Positions 18,440-25,984 of a stretch of 64,000 nt of DNA are shown here, one piece after another. This DNA is from Chachezhania antarctica. Its GTDB lineage: Bacteria > Pseudomonadota > Alphaproteobacteria > Rhodobacterales > Rhodobacteraceae. The first letter of the stretch is position 1. Each line of letters starts with the position of its first letter. Both the position numbers and the translations under genes were made by a program. The stretch spans positions 103,623-167,622 of the forward strand of contig NZ_QZEX01000006.1 in the NCBI RefSeq assembly GCF_003646465.1, given 5' to 3'. The notes under the pieces were generated by a model that had not been told where the DNA came from, searched no databases, and worked only from the letters and a program-made list of their open reading frames with translations.

Positions 18440-18467
18440 TTGTGCGACGTGATCATTTGTTGTGCGA
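18440..18467. promoter_or_regulatory. Possible activator-binding direct repeat upstream of glnB
   Basis: TTGTGCGA occurs twice (18440-18447 and 18460-18467), spaced by exactly 20 bases, which places both on the same DNA face. It lies about 120-145 bases upstream of glnB in the divergent intergenic region shared with the NAD(P)H-hydrate repair gene. A two-site activator such as NtrC would fit the position, but the sequence does not match a consensus I can quote. Confidence 0.35.
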
Positions 18468-18497
18468 TTCTGAATCGATAAGGAATTGGAGGGACCC

Positions 18498-20198
18498 ATG
18501 GCCGAACTGTTGACCGCCGCAGAGATGCGGGCGCTGGAGCGTGCCGCCATCGACGGGGGCACAGTGACCGGGCTGGAGCTGATGGAGCGGGCCGGGCAGG
18601 GCGTGGTCGACGCGATCTTCGCCGAGTGGCCGGAGTTGGACGCGGCAGCGGCGGATGGAGGGGCCAGCCCCTCGCGCTCCCCGGAGTATTTGGAGAAAGA
18701 AGAGAAGGGGCGGCGCGCGCTTGTCCTCTGCGGGCCGGGCAACAATGGCGGCGATGGATTCGTGGTGGCGCGGCTGTTGCGGGAGAAGGGGTGGTCGGTG
18801 GATGTCTATCTCTTCGGCGATGCGGAGAAGCTGCCGCCCGATGCACGCAGCACCTACGAGCGCTGGATCGGCGTGGGAGCCGTACGACCCTATGTTGACG
18901 CGGAATTCCGGAAGGACGCCGCGGAAATTGGCGAGAGGTCACTGATTATCGACGCGCTTTTCGGGACCGGACTGTCACGCCCCGTCATGCAGGTGAGGGC
19001 GTTCGGATTGGCAACGCAGATGTCGCTGCCGCCCCGGGGAAGCGCACGCGGCGGGCCCGGTCAGCGGGCAGCCACGGTGGTGGCCATCGACATTCCAAGC
19101 GGGCTCGATGCGGATTCGGGCCGGCTCCTGTTGCCGGAGAATCCGCCGCGGGAACATGAAACGGTGCGCGCGGATCTGACGGTCACGTTTCACACGGCCA
19201 AGCCGGGGCATTACCTGGACGAAGGGCCGAACAGCTGCGGCGCGTTGCGGATCGTGGATATCGGGTTGCGTGAGGCGCTGGCCGGTCTGGATGTCGGCGA
19301 TGTCCCGAAGCATGGCGGCGTTGCGCCTTGCCGGGGGATCGAGGCTCCGCAAGCCGCGCGACTGGGGAAGTCCCGGGGAAATCACAAGTTCTCGCATGGT
19401 CATGCACTGGTCCTGTCGGGCGGCCCCGGGCGCACCGGTGCGGCGCGGCTGGCGGCGCGTGGGGCGCTGCGGGTGGGGGCCGGGCTGGTGACGCTGGGCG
19501 TGCCGCCTGCGGCGATGCAGGAGGTGGCAGCGCAGGTGACGGCCGTGATGCAGATGCCGGTGCGGGATGCCGACGGGCTGGCCAGGAACCTGGAGGACCG
19601 GCGGATCAATGCGCTGTGTCTTGGCCCGGGGCTTGGGACGGGCGCGCGGGAGGCAGATCTGGTGCGCATTGCGCTGCGTGGGGACCACGCGGGACGCAGT
19701 GTCGTGCTGGATGCGGATGCGCTGACGCTCGTGGCCGGGGCGCCGGAGTTGTTCGAAGCGTTGAATCCGCGCTGTGTGCTGACGCCCCATGGCGGGGAGT
19801 TCGCGCGGCTCTTTCCCGACATCCACGAGAAGCTCGCGGCCCCGGCCGCAACCGGGCCGGCCTATTCCAAGGTGGATGCCGCGCGAGACGCCGCGGCGCG
19901 GGCCGGGTGCGTGGTTCTCTTCAAGGGGCCGGATACCGTGATCGCGGCGCCGGACGGGAAGGTGTCTGTTCACGCCGCCGTCTACGACCGGGCGGCGCCG
20001 TGGCTGGCGACGGCCGGGGCGGGCGACGTTCTGGCGGGCCTCATCACCGGCCTCCTGGCGCGGGGCTTCGACCCGATGCAGGCCGCGGAGACCGGGGCCT
20101 GGCTGCATGTCGAATGCGCGCGTCGCTTCGGTCCCGGGCTGATCGCCGAGGATCTGCCCGAGATGCTGCCCGGCGTTCTGGCCGCTCTGAAGCATTGA
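18498..20198 (+). CDS. nnrD: Bifunctional NAD(P)H-hydrate epimerase / ADP-dependent dehydratase
   Basis: The 566-residue protein fuses YjeF_N (NnrE epimerase; CGPGNNGGDGFVVARLL, DIPSGLDADSG) with a C-terminal ribokinase-like NnrD dehydratase domain (LSGGPGRTGAARLAARGAL, TPHGGEFARLFP, ATAGAGDVLAGLITG). Together they repair hydrated NADH and NADPH, S- and R-forms, in the cytoplasm. The start at 18498 follows a GGAGGGA site; a TTG at 18486 overlaps that site and is less likely. Residues about 54-72, between the epimerase N-terminal helices and the glycine-rich loop, are encoded by an intergenic-type palindromic repeat that reads through in frame, an unusual insertion described in the findings. 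Confidence 0.93.
   Translation: MAELLTAAEMRALERAAIDGGTVTGLELMERAGQGVVDAIFAEWPELDAAAADGGASPSRSPEYLEKEEKGRRALVLCGPGNNGGDGFVVARLLREKGWSVDVYLFGDAEKLPPDARSTYERWIGVGAVRPYVDAEFRKDAAEIGERSLIIDALFGTGLSRPVMQVRAFGLATQMSLPPRGSARGGPGQRAATVVAIDIPSGLDADSGRLLLPENPPREHETVRADLTVTFHTAKPGHYLDEGPNSCGALRIVDIGLREALAGLDVGDVPKHGGVAPCRGIEAPQAARLGKSRGNHKFSHGHALVLSGGPGRTGAARLAARGALRVGAGLVTLGVPPAAMQEVAAQVTAVMQMPVRDADGLARNLEDRRINALCLGPGLGTGAREADLVRIALRGDHAGRSVVLDADALTLVAGAPELFEALNPRCVLTPHGGEFARLFPDIHEKLAAPAATGPAYSKVDAARDAAARAGCVVLFKGPDTVIAAPDGKVSVHAAVYDRAAPWLATAGAGDVLAGLITGLLARGFDPMQAAETGAWLHVECARRFGPGLIAEDLPEMLPGVLAALKH
18656..18712 (+). repeat. Palindromic repeat family A, copy inside a coding region
   Basis: A small hairpin AGGGGC-CA-GCCCCT is followed by CTCCCCGGAGTATTTGG and then AGAAAGAAGAGAAGGGG. 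The same string of modules occurs outside genes at 52428-52502 (reverse) and twice at 59724-59843. Here it lies wholly inside the NAD(P)H-hydrate repair gene without breaking the frame. Confidence 0.7.
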
Positions 20199-20277
20199 GC
20201 GGGCTTTTCCACTCGCATCCGCTGTACAGCTTTGCTATTTCGCTCGGCACCGAGCGGCCGTGCCGCGTCGGGCGCGT

Positions 20278-20361
20278 GCGGGTGTGGCGGAATTGGTAGA
20301 CGCACCAGATTTAGGTTCTGGCGCCTTTGGCGTGGGGGTTCGAGTCCCTTCACCCGCACCA
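20278..20361 (+). tRNA. tRNA-Leu (anticodon TAG)
   Basis: The 84-base gene folds as a class II tRNA. The acceptor stem GCGGGTG pairs with CACCCGC, the anticodon stem CCAGA/TCTGG encloses loop TTTAGGT with anticodon TAG, there is a long variable arm, and the T arm contains GGTTCGAGTCC. The discriminator A and the CCA end (20359-20361) are encoded. It reads CUA codons. Confidence 0.97.
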
Positions 20362-20551
20362 CTATGTGTAGTTTCAGAAAATCACCGGCTGGCGCTCGTG
20401 TGGCCAGAACGTCCTTTCGGTGAGAGGCCGTTGAGACGCAAAGATTTCATCCCGGCATCGCTGTGATCTGCCCCGGGCGCAGCGGCGCCCGCAGGGCGGC
20501 GGGGGCAGAGCCCCGTTGCGATGCGGCCGATGCGCCCGACCGCGAGATCAA

Positions 20552-21412
20552 TCAGGCCGCGGCGCGCCAGTCGGCGATGGGGCGGCCGGCGAAGGTCGTG
20601 CGCAAAAGCTCGCGGCGGTGGCCGGCATAATCGTTCACCGCGTAATGCAGCGTCGCGAAATTGTCCCAGACGACCACGGTGCCGGGGGTCCACCGCAGGC
20701 GCATGCAAAACTCGGGCCGGGTGGCGTGGGTGCGCAGCGCATCGATAAGCGGTCGGCTTTCGGCCTCGGTCATGCCGTCCAGGCGGGTGACGTAGATCGG
20801 GTTCAGGTAAAGCGACCGGCGGCCCGTGGCCGGATCCGTCAGCACGGCCGGGTGAAACCGCTCGCGATCGGCTTCCGGATCCAGCCGGGTCATCTTGATG
20901 GCGCCCTTGCTCTGCGTCTCCGCGGGCGGCGCCCATTTCACGCCGTAGGGCTTTCCGACGTGGATCGCGTCGCGTCCGTCCAGCAGCTCGCGCAGGCCGG
21001 GGGACAGGTGGTCCCACGCCAGGACCTGGTTGGCGAAGAGCGTGTCGCCTCCATATGGCGGCAGTTCCAGCGCGTTCAGAACCGATCCGGCGGGCGGTTC
21101 GGCGACGAAGCTCATGTCGGAATGCCAGTCGCCGCCGAAGGTGCCGGAGTGATCGTCGGCCTCCTTCAGGACGCGGACCACCTGCGGATCGTCATCGGTC
21201 GGCACGATGTAGGGCAGCTGCACGGGCGTGCCGAAGACGCCCGTCAGCCGTTTCTGCGCCGCGATGTCCAGGTGCTGGCCGCGAAAGACCAGAACCAACC
21301 GACGGGAGAGCGCATCGCGCAGGGTTGCGGCGAGGTCGTCGGAAATCGGGCCCTTCAGGTCGATGCCCGAGATCTCGGCCCCGATGGTGCCTGTGATTGG
21401 GTCTTCCTGCAT
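20552..21412 (-). CDS. TauD/TfdA-family 2-oxoglutarate-dependent dioxygenase
   Basis: The 286-residue protein has the Fe(II) triad of the TauD family: His97-x-Asp99 in DWHSDMSF and the distal His256 in FATLHYAVNDY, with Arg267 or Arg271 available to bind 2-oxoglutarate. These enzymes hydroxylate carbon next to sulfonate, ether or carboxylate groups and release sulfite, an aldehyde or a hydroxy acid. Which substrate applies is unknown, as no sulfonate transporter adjoins it. The stop of the next minus-strand gene upstream (21476) is 63 bases away, so it could be the last gene of a unit with the TIM-barrel/MGS fusion and pyridoxal kinase. Confidence 0.9.
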   Translation of the reverse strand: MQEDPITGTIGAEISGIDLKGPISDDLAATLRDALSRRLVLVFRGQHLDIAAQKRLTGVFGTPVQLPYIVPTDDDPQVVRVLKEADDHSGTFGGDWHSDMSFVAEPPAGSVLNALELPPYGGDTLFANQVLAWDHLSPGLRELLDGRDAIHVGKPYGVKWAPPAETQSKGAIKMTRLDPEADRERFHPAVLTDPATGRRSLYLNPIYVTRLDGMTEAESRPLIDALRTHATRPEFCMRLRWTPGTVVVWDNFATLHYAVNDYAGHRRELLRTTFAGRPIADWRAAA

Positions 21413-21475
21413 GGTCTCGCTCCTTGGATTGTCGCGGACGCGATCCTTGCGCCGATCCGGACGGGGCGCAAGGCG

Positions 21476-22564
21476 TCAGCGGGGCAGGGGCCCGGTCGAT
21501 GGCGGCAGCAGCGCGGCCGCGATCATGTCGGCGGCCGATGTCGACAGCGCCACCGGCGTGTCGTGGAGCGCGGCGAGCCGGGTGAGCGCCTGCAGGTCGG
21601 CATCGCCGCCATGGGGCTGCGTCGGGTCGATGAAGAAGATCACGGCGTCCAGTTCGCCCGTCGCGACAAGCGCGCCCAGTTGCTGGTCGCCGCCGCGCGC
21701 GCCGCGTTGGAGGCGCTGGACGGTGAGCGACGGCTCGGCCTCGACGATCATGCGGCCCGTGCCGCCGGTGCAGATCAGCCGATGCCCTTCCAGCGCGCGG
21801 GCATGGCGGTGAACCCAGGCCTTCAGGTGCGACTTGCGCATGTCATGGGCTGCCAGTGCGATCCGGCGGGGTGCGGTGGATTGCGCCCGCGCCCGCGCGG
21901 TGATCGACAGGATCGACCGGACCTGCGCCGCGAAGCCGTCACGGTCTGCCGGGAAGGCGCCCGCCAGCGCCGCCGTGCCCACGGTGAAACCTTCGGCGCC
22001 AGAGGCCGCGACCGTTGTCACGCGTTCTTCGCTGTCGATGCTGCCGGCCATCACCACGGGCTTGTCCACCGCCGCGCAGACCTGCGCCATAAGGTCCGCC
22101 ACGTCGCCCTGGAACCGGTAGGCGAGAAGGTCGAGCCCGTGGACATGCTCCAGCTCCGCCAGCGCACGGGCGGAGGCGACGATGTCTTCGGCCGGGCCTT
22201 CCAGAACGCTGGGATGGCCGGTGATCCGGCCCGGGAACGGGTAGTAGCGCAGCGGGTGGTAGCGGGTCAGCTGGGTGACCGCCGCCGCGCGGGTGCCGCC
22301 CAGAAGGCAGTCGACATCCAGATCGATGGCCGCGCGGGCCGAGGCGAGTTCGCTTTTCTCGTCGAGGCTCACGACCTCGAGGTAGGATCGCCCACCAGCC
22401 GCGCGGATCGCATCGGCGAGGCCGCGAAGTTCGGAAAACGGCAGGCCCACATCCTTGAACCCGATATGGCGCACGCCGCCTTCCAGCGCTTCGTCCAGCC
22501 GGGCGCGGGCGTCGGGGATGGTGCGGTCATCGGCGGTGAGCATCAGGATGAAATCGAACGCCAT
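21476..22564 (-). CDS. TIM-barrel / methylglyoxal synthase fusion protein
   Basis: The 362-residue protein has two parts. Residues 1 to about 220 look like a (beta/alpha)8 phosphate-binding barrel: GVRHIGFKDVG, DVDCLLGGTR, KPVVMAGSID and the phosphate-loop-like GAEGFTVGTAAL. Residues 233-353 are a methylglyoxal synthase domain with the conserved catalytic set: His240-Asp241 in IALAAHD, CTGGTGRM, GGDQQLGALV with Asp293, FFIDP with Asp313, and His318. Methylglyoxal synthase converts dihydroxyacetone phosphate to methylglyoxal and phosphate and is normally a free-standing protein of about 150 residues. The barrel may supply or consume a triose phosphate; its own reaction is not recognised. Pyridoxal kinase lies 3 bases upstream. 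Confidence 0.82.
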   Translation of the reverse strand: MAFDFILMLTADDRTIPDARARLDEALEGGVRHIGFKDVGLPFSELRGLADAIRAAGGRSYLEVVSLDEKSELASARAAIDLDVDCLLGGTRAAAVTQLTRYHPLRYYPFPGRITGHPSVLEGPAEDIVASARALAELEHVHGLDLLAYRFQGDVADLMAQVCAAVDKPVVMAGSIDSEERVTTVAASGAEGFTVGTAALAGAFPADRDGFAAQVRSILSITARARAQSTAPRRIALAAHDMRKSHLKAWVHRHARALEGHRLICTGGTGRMIVEAEPSLTVQRLQRGARGGDQQLGALVATGELDAVIFFIDPTQPHGGDADLQALTRLAALHDTPVALSTSAADMIAAALLPPSTGPLPR

Positions 22565-22567
22565 TTC

Positions 22568-23386
22568 CTAGAACTCCTGTATCGGGTCGGGGGTGGCGGG
22601 GGCGGCGCCTGTCCACCCGGCGGCGGTTTCGGCGATGCGCAGGTGCGGCGCGCCAAGGCTGGCCGCGATCAGTGCCGACAGGTGGCCCAAGGCCTCGGCC
22701 ACCGGCAGGCCCGACGCAATGAGCCCGGCAAACACATCGCCCACCCCGTGCGGCACGCCCTGCCCCAGCGGCAGCGTCCAGCGCTGGGCCGTGCGCGCCG
22801 TGACGGCCAGCGCTCCGGTGCGGCCGAAGGGCGACGGCGGCGAGGTCACGATCACCTGCGACCCGTAGGCCCGGGCCAGCCCGCGGGCGGCGTCGATGGC
22901 CTGCGGGCCGGTATCGGCGGGCAGCCCGGTCAGCCAGCCAAGCTCGAACCGGTTGGGCGTCAGCGTGTCGGCCAGCGGCACCAGACGGTCGCGCAGGGCA
23001 ATCGCCGCGGGTTCGGGCAGGTAGAGCCCCTTGGGATCGTCGCCCAGCACCGGATCGACGGTGATCCGGGGGCGCCCGCCCGACGCGCGCAGCCTGTCGA
23101 TGATGCGGACGGCAAGATCGACATGATCGGGGCTGGGCAGGTAGCCGGTGAAGAATGCATCGTGCCCGTCCAGCCAGCCGTTGTCGTCCAGCGCCCCGAC
23201 CATCGCATCGAGCTGTTCCACCGGAACCTGCCGGCCCGAGACATGCGGCCAGCCGGGATGGTTGCTGAGCACGATGGTCGGAAGCTGGGTGACCGTATGC
23301 CCCAGCGCCTGCAGGGCAGGGCCGGCGGCGGACAGGCCCACATGGCCGTAGGACACCCAGCTTGACAGGGCGAGTACGCGGCTCAT
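22568..23386 (-). CDS. Pyridoxal kinase (PfkB/ribokinase superfamily)
   Basis: The 272-residue protein matches PdxK/PdxY: SSWVSYGHVGLSAAGPALQ at the start, the TGYLPSPDHVDL segment, DPVLGDDPKGLYLPEP, LTPNRFELGWLTG, and the C-terminal HGVGDVFAGLIASG with the catalytic Asp of the anion hole. It phosphorylates pyridoxal, pyridoxine or pyridoxamine for PLP salvage, although relatives can act on other hydroxymethyl-pyrimidine-like compounds. The start at 23386 removes five unconserved residues present in a longer version from 23401. Only 3 bases separate it from the downstream fusion gene, indicating co-translation, and so a shared pathway with a triose-phosphate enzyme is possible. Confidence 0.88.
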   Translation of the reverse strand: MSRVLALSSWVSYGHVGLSAAGPALQALGHTVTQLPTIVLSNHPGWPHVSGRQVPVEQLDAMVGALDDNGWLDGHDAFFTGYLPSPDHVDLAVRIIDRLRASGGRPRITVDPVLGDDPKGLYLPEPAAIALRDRLVPLADTLTPNRFELGWLTGLPADTGPQAIDAARGLARAYGSQVIVTSPPSPFGRTGALAVTARTAQRWTLPLGQGVPHGVGDVFAGLIASGLPVAEALGHLSALIAASLGAPHLRIAETAAGWTGAAPATPDPIQEF

Positions 23387-23605
23387 CCGAAAGCCCCGCA
23401 TCTATCTGTCTGCACAAGAAATTTGCCGTCGGTTCCGACGCTTGCCAACATTCGCCCGACCCGTCAGCCACTATTGAAATCTGGCCGGACCCTAGAGGCA
23501 AACGACCAGCGGACCAAGCCCGGAAACACGCGGCCCGATGACCCGTTTGGCCGGACAACCCGCTTGACGCGTTTCGGGGGATGACTTAAGCCGTTACGGC
23601 CTTGA

Positions 23606-23679
23606 GCGGGTATAGCTTAATGGTAAAGCCCCTGCCTTCCAAGCAGGCTATGTCGGTTCGATTCCGTCTACCCGCTCCA
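23606..23679 (+). tRNA. tRNA-Gly (anticodon TCC)
   Basis: The acceptor stem GCGGGTA pairs with TACCCGC. The D arm TAGCTTAATGGTA, anticodon stem CCTGC/GCAGG with loop CTTCCAA (anticodon TCC) and T arm GGTTCGATTCC are all present. The discriminator is T and CCA is encoded at 23677-23679. Confidence 0.97.
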
Positions 23680-23750
23680 GTTTTCCCCATGTTTCCAGAT
23701 ATTTGGCCCGGGCGTTGCCGCCCGGACCCTCGGGTATCAACACGTGCCGG

Positions 23751-25178
23751 TCACGCGGTAGGGGCGGGCGCGACGCCGGGCCAGGTACTGGCCGCTTCGA
23801 TCTGCGCGGCGAGCTGCAGCAGCGTCGCGTCGTCGGCAAACCGCGCGACGAACTGCACGCCCACCGGCAGGCCGTCGTCCGATTGCGCCAACGGCAGGCT
23901 GATCGCGGGCTGGCCCGACGCGTTGAAGGCGGCCGAGAACGGGCTGATGGCGAACAGACCTTCAAGGAACTCGTCCAGCGTGCCCCTGTCCATCGGCAGG
24001 GCACCATGGATCGGTGCGGGGCCGTCGGTCGACGGTGTCACGAGGATATCGTACCGCTCCCAATATTGCGCCAGCGTGCGGACCTGTTCGTTGATGATCG
24101 CGGCGCGATGCAGATGTTCGCCCAGCGAGGTCGCCATCGCGAAGCGGATGGTTTCCTGCGTTATGTGCTGGAACCCGTCCAGCGCACCGTCCTTGTCCAT
24201 GGGGACGCCCACGAACATGCCGGCGAGCGACGCCATCAGCAGGCGGATCATCGTCTGGGTCAGGAGGGTGCTGTCGAACTTCGGCATCTCCTCCGTCACC
24301 TCGTGGCCCAGATCGGCCAGCAGGCGGGCGGTGTCTTCCACCGCCTTGCGGCTGGCCGGATGGACGGGCAGGCCATCGAACCGCGTGGTGATGAAGCCGA
24401 TCTTCAGGGGCTGCGGCGGGCGGGTGATCAGGGTTTCGAACCGTTCGTCCGGGGCCTTGGTGAAATAGGGGCAGCCCGCGTCCGGGCCTGCCGTGACATC
24501 CAGCAGGGCGGCCGTGTCGCGGATCGTGCGGGTGATCGCGTGCTCGTGGCTCATCCCGTGGTTCGGATCGCCGCGATGGGGGCCGAAGGCGTTCAGGCCC
24601 CGGGTGGGCTTCAGCCCGATTGCGCCGTTGAACGCGGCCGGAATCCGGATCGACCCCGCGCTGTCGGTTGCATGTGCCGCGGGCAGCATGCCCGACGCCA
24701 CGGCCGAGCCCGCCCCGCCGCTGGACCCGCCCGCGCCATGGGCCGTGTTCCACGGGTTGCGGGTGGTGCCCCAGGCGATGCTTTCGGTGCAGAGCGACAG
24801 CCCGAATTCGGGCGAGGCCGAGCGTCCGAGAAACCCGAACCCGGCGCCGCGCAGGCGCGAGACGGTGGTGGAATCGAAGTCGAAGACCGTGCCCTTGAAC
24901 CGCTCGCTGCCGTTGGACAGGGGCAGGCCTTTGACCGGCGCGTGCAGATCCTTGATCAGGTAGGGCATGCCGGAGAAGCGTTGATCGGCGGGGGAGGCAT
25001 CGAAGGCGGCCAGCGCGGTTTCGAAATCCTGCAAGGTCACGGCGTTCAGCACGGGGTTCAGCCGCTCGATCTCGCGGATCGCGGTAAGCAGGATTTCGCG
25101 GCGCGAGATGTCTCCCGCCGCGGCGAGGTCGGCCAGGCCGACCAGGTCATGCGACTGCCATTCTTCCGTATTCAGCAT
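23751..25178 (-). CDS. Amidase signature-family enzyme
   Basis: The 475-residue protein has the amidase triad: Lys76 in PYLIKDLHAP, Ser152/153 in GAGGSSGGAGSAV and the nucleophile Ser176 in DSAGSIRIPA. It is a cytoplasmic amide hydrolase of unknown substrate; similar enzymes are annotated as 6-aminohexanoate-cyclic-dimer hydrolases or generic amidases. It is transcribed in the same direction as the XRE-cupin regulator gene 91 bases upstream and away from the TRAP operon. A plausible role is to process an amide imported by that TRAP system, but this rests on position only. Confidence 0.9.
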   Translation of the reverse strand: MLNTEEWQSHDLVGLADLAAAGDISRREILLTAIREIERLNPVLNAVTLQDFETALAAFDASPADQRFSGMPYLIKDLHAPVKGLPLSNGSERFKGTVFDFDSTTVSRLRGAGFGFLGRSASPEFGLSLCTESIAWGTTRNPWNTAHGAGGSSGGAGSAVASGMLPAAHATDSAGSIRIPAAFNGAIGLKPTRGLNAFGPHRGDPNHGMSHEHAITRTIRDTAALLDVTAGPDAGCPYFTKAPDERFETLITRPPQPLKIGFITTRFDGLPVHPASRKAVEDTARLLADLGHEVTEEMPKFDSTLLTQTMIRLLMASLAGMFVGVPMDKDGALDGFQHITQETIRFAMATSLGEHLHRAAIINEQVRTLAQYWERYDILVTPSTDGPAPIHGALPMDRGTLDEFLEGLFAISPFSAAFNASGQPAISLPLAQSDDGLPVGVQFVARFADDATLLQLAAQIEAASTWPGVAPAPTA

Positions 25179-25269
25179 TTGACGTTCTCACCTAATAGTC
25201 TGTTGTATTCATGAAACTTGCCCCCGGGCCGGGCGCGAACCTGGCGTGGTTCCGGGCTTTTGCCGCCGG

Positions 25270-25893
25270 TCATCCCTTGCCCGGTCGCCGCATGTTGTTT
25301 CCGGTCGCGATGTTCAGAATCCGCGCATCCTCGTCGCTTACAGTGACATACTGATGCGACATCGCCGCGTCGTAGTAGACGCTGTCGCCCGCGTTCAGGG
25401 TGATGGGTTCGTAAAGATCGGTGTGCAATTCCACGCTCCCCGAGATCACGACGACCAGTTCCTCGCCCTCGTGCCGGATCGGTTCGTCGAACGCATCGGC
25501 CGACCGCGCGGTCACGGTGACATAGGTGGCGTCGATCAGCCGGTTCTTCAGCTGCGTCGCCAGCGGTTCATAGATGTAAGGCCCGGAATCCATCGGCCGC
25601 AGGTCCTGCACGCGCGTCACCGCCATACGACCTGCCGCCACCGGACGGGGTTCGACCGCGTCGTCGCTGTCGAGCAAGTGCACAAGGTCCGTGCCCAGAC
25701 CCCGGCTGAGCTTCAGCATCACGTCATAGGTCGGCGACAGGTGCGAGCGTTCGATCTTGGAAATCGTCGACATCGCCAGCCCGCTGGCATCCGACACCTG
25801 TTGCAGGGTCAGGTTCTGCGATTTCCGCAACCGCTGGACCCGGTTGCCGAAGGCCGCGCGCCGGGTTTCGACATTATCCTGAGCCCCTGTCAC
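25270..25893 (-). CDS. XRE-family regulator with C-terminal cupin sensor
   Basis: The 207-residue protein has an N-terminal helix-turn-helix (VQRLRKSQNLTLQQVSDASG, then STISKIERSHLSPTYDVMLK, about residues 18-70) and a C-terminal cupin-2 domain (RHEGEELVVVISGSVEL, DSVYYDAAMSHQYV) expected to bind a small effector. It starts with GTG at 25893, preceded by AGGAAAA. The layout is that of PuuR-like repressors controlling amine or amino acid uptake and breakdown. Being divergent from the TRAP operon and co-directional with the amidase, it most likely controls both. ACATGTTT repeats in the 91-base divergent region may be its operator. Confidence 0.92.
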   Translation of the reverse strand: MTGAQDNVETRRAAFGNRVQRLRKSQNLTLQQVSDASGLAMSTISKIERSHLSPTYDVMLKLSRGLGTDLVHLLDSDDAVEPRPVAAGRMAVTRVQDLRPMDSGPYIYEPLATQLKNRLIDATYVTVTARSADAFDEPIRHEGEELVVVISGSVELHTDLYEPITLNAGDSVYYDAAMSHQYVTVSDEDARILNIATGNNMRRPGKG

Positions 25894-25926
25894 ATGTTTT
25901 CCTATACGAAATTTATTGACATGTTT
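25892..25926. promoter_or_regulatory. Candidate operator between regulator and TRAP operon
   Basis: ACATGTTT occurs at 25892-25899 and again at 25919-25926 in a short AT-rich divergent promoter region. The first copy overlaps the regulator start codon, a position suited to autorepression. The motif has not been matched to a known consensus. Confidence 0.3.
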
Positions 25927-25984
25927 GCATTATTAGAAAAACCTTTTCCATCAGACAACTGTTTTGAGTGTCTCCGGGGGTTGA

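Noticed and set aside
20516..23365. Very long open frame (949 codons) on the plus strand
   Set aside because: It runs antisense to three well-supported minus-strand genes (TauD-type, fusion protein, pyridoxal kinase), is Arg/Gly/His-rich and shows no domain. Long antisense frames are expected at this GC content.
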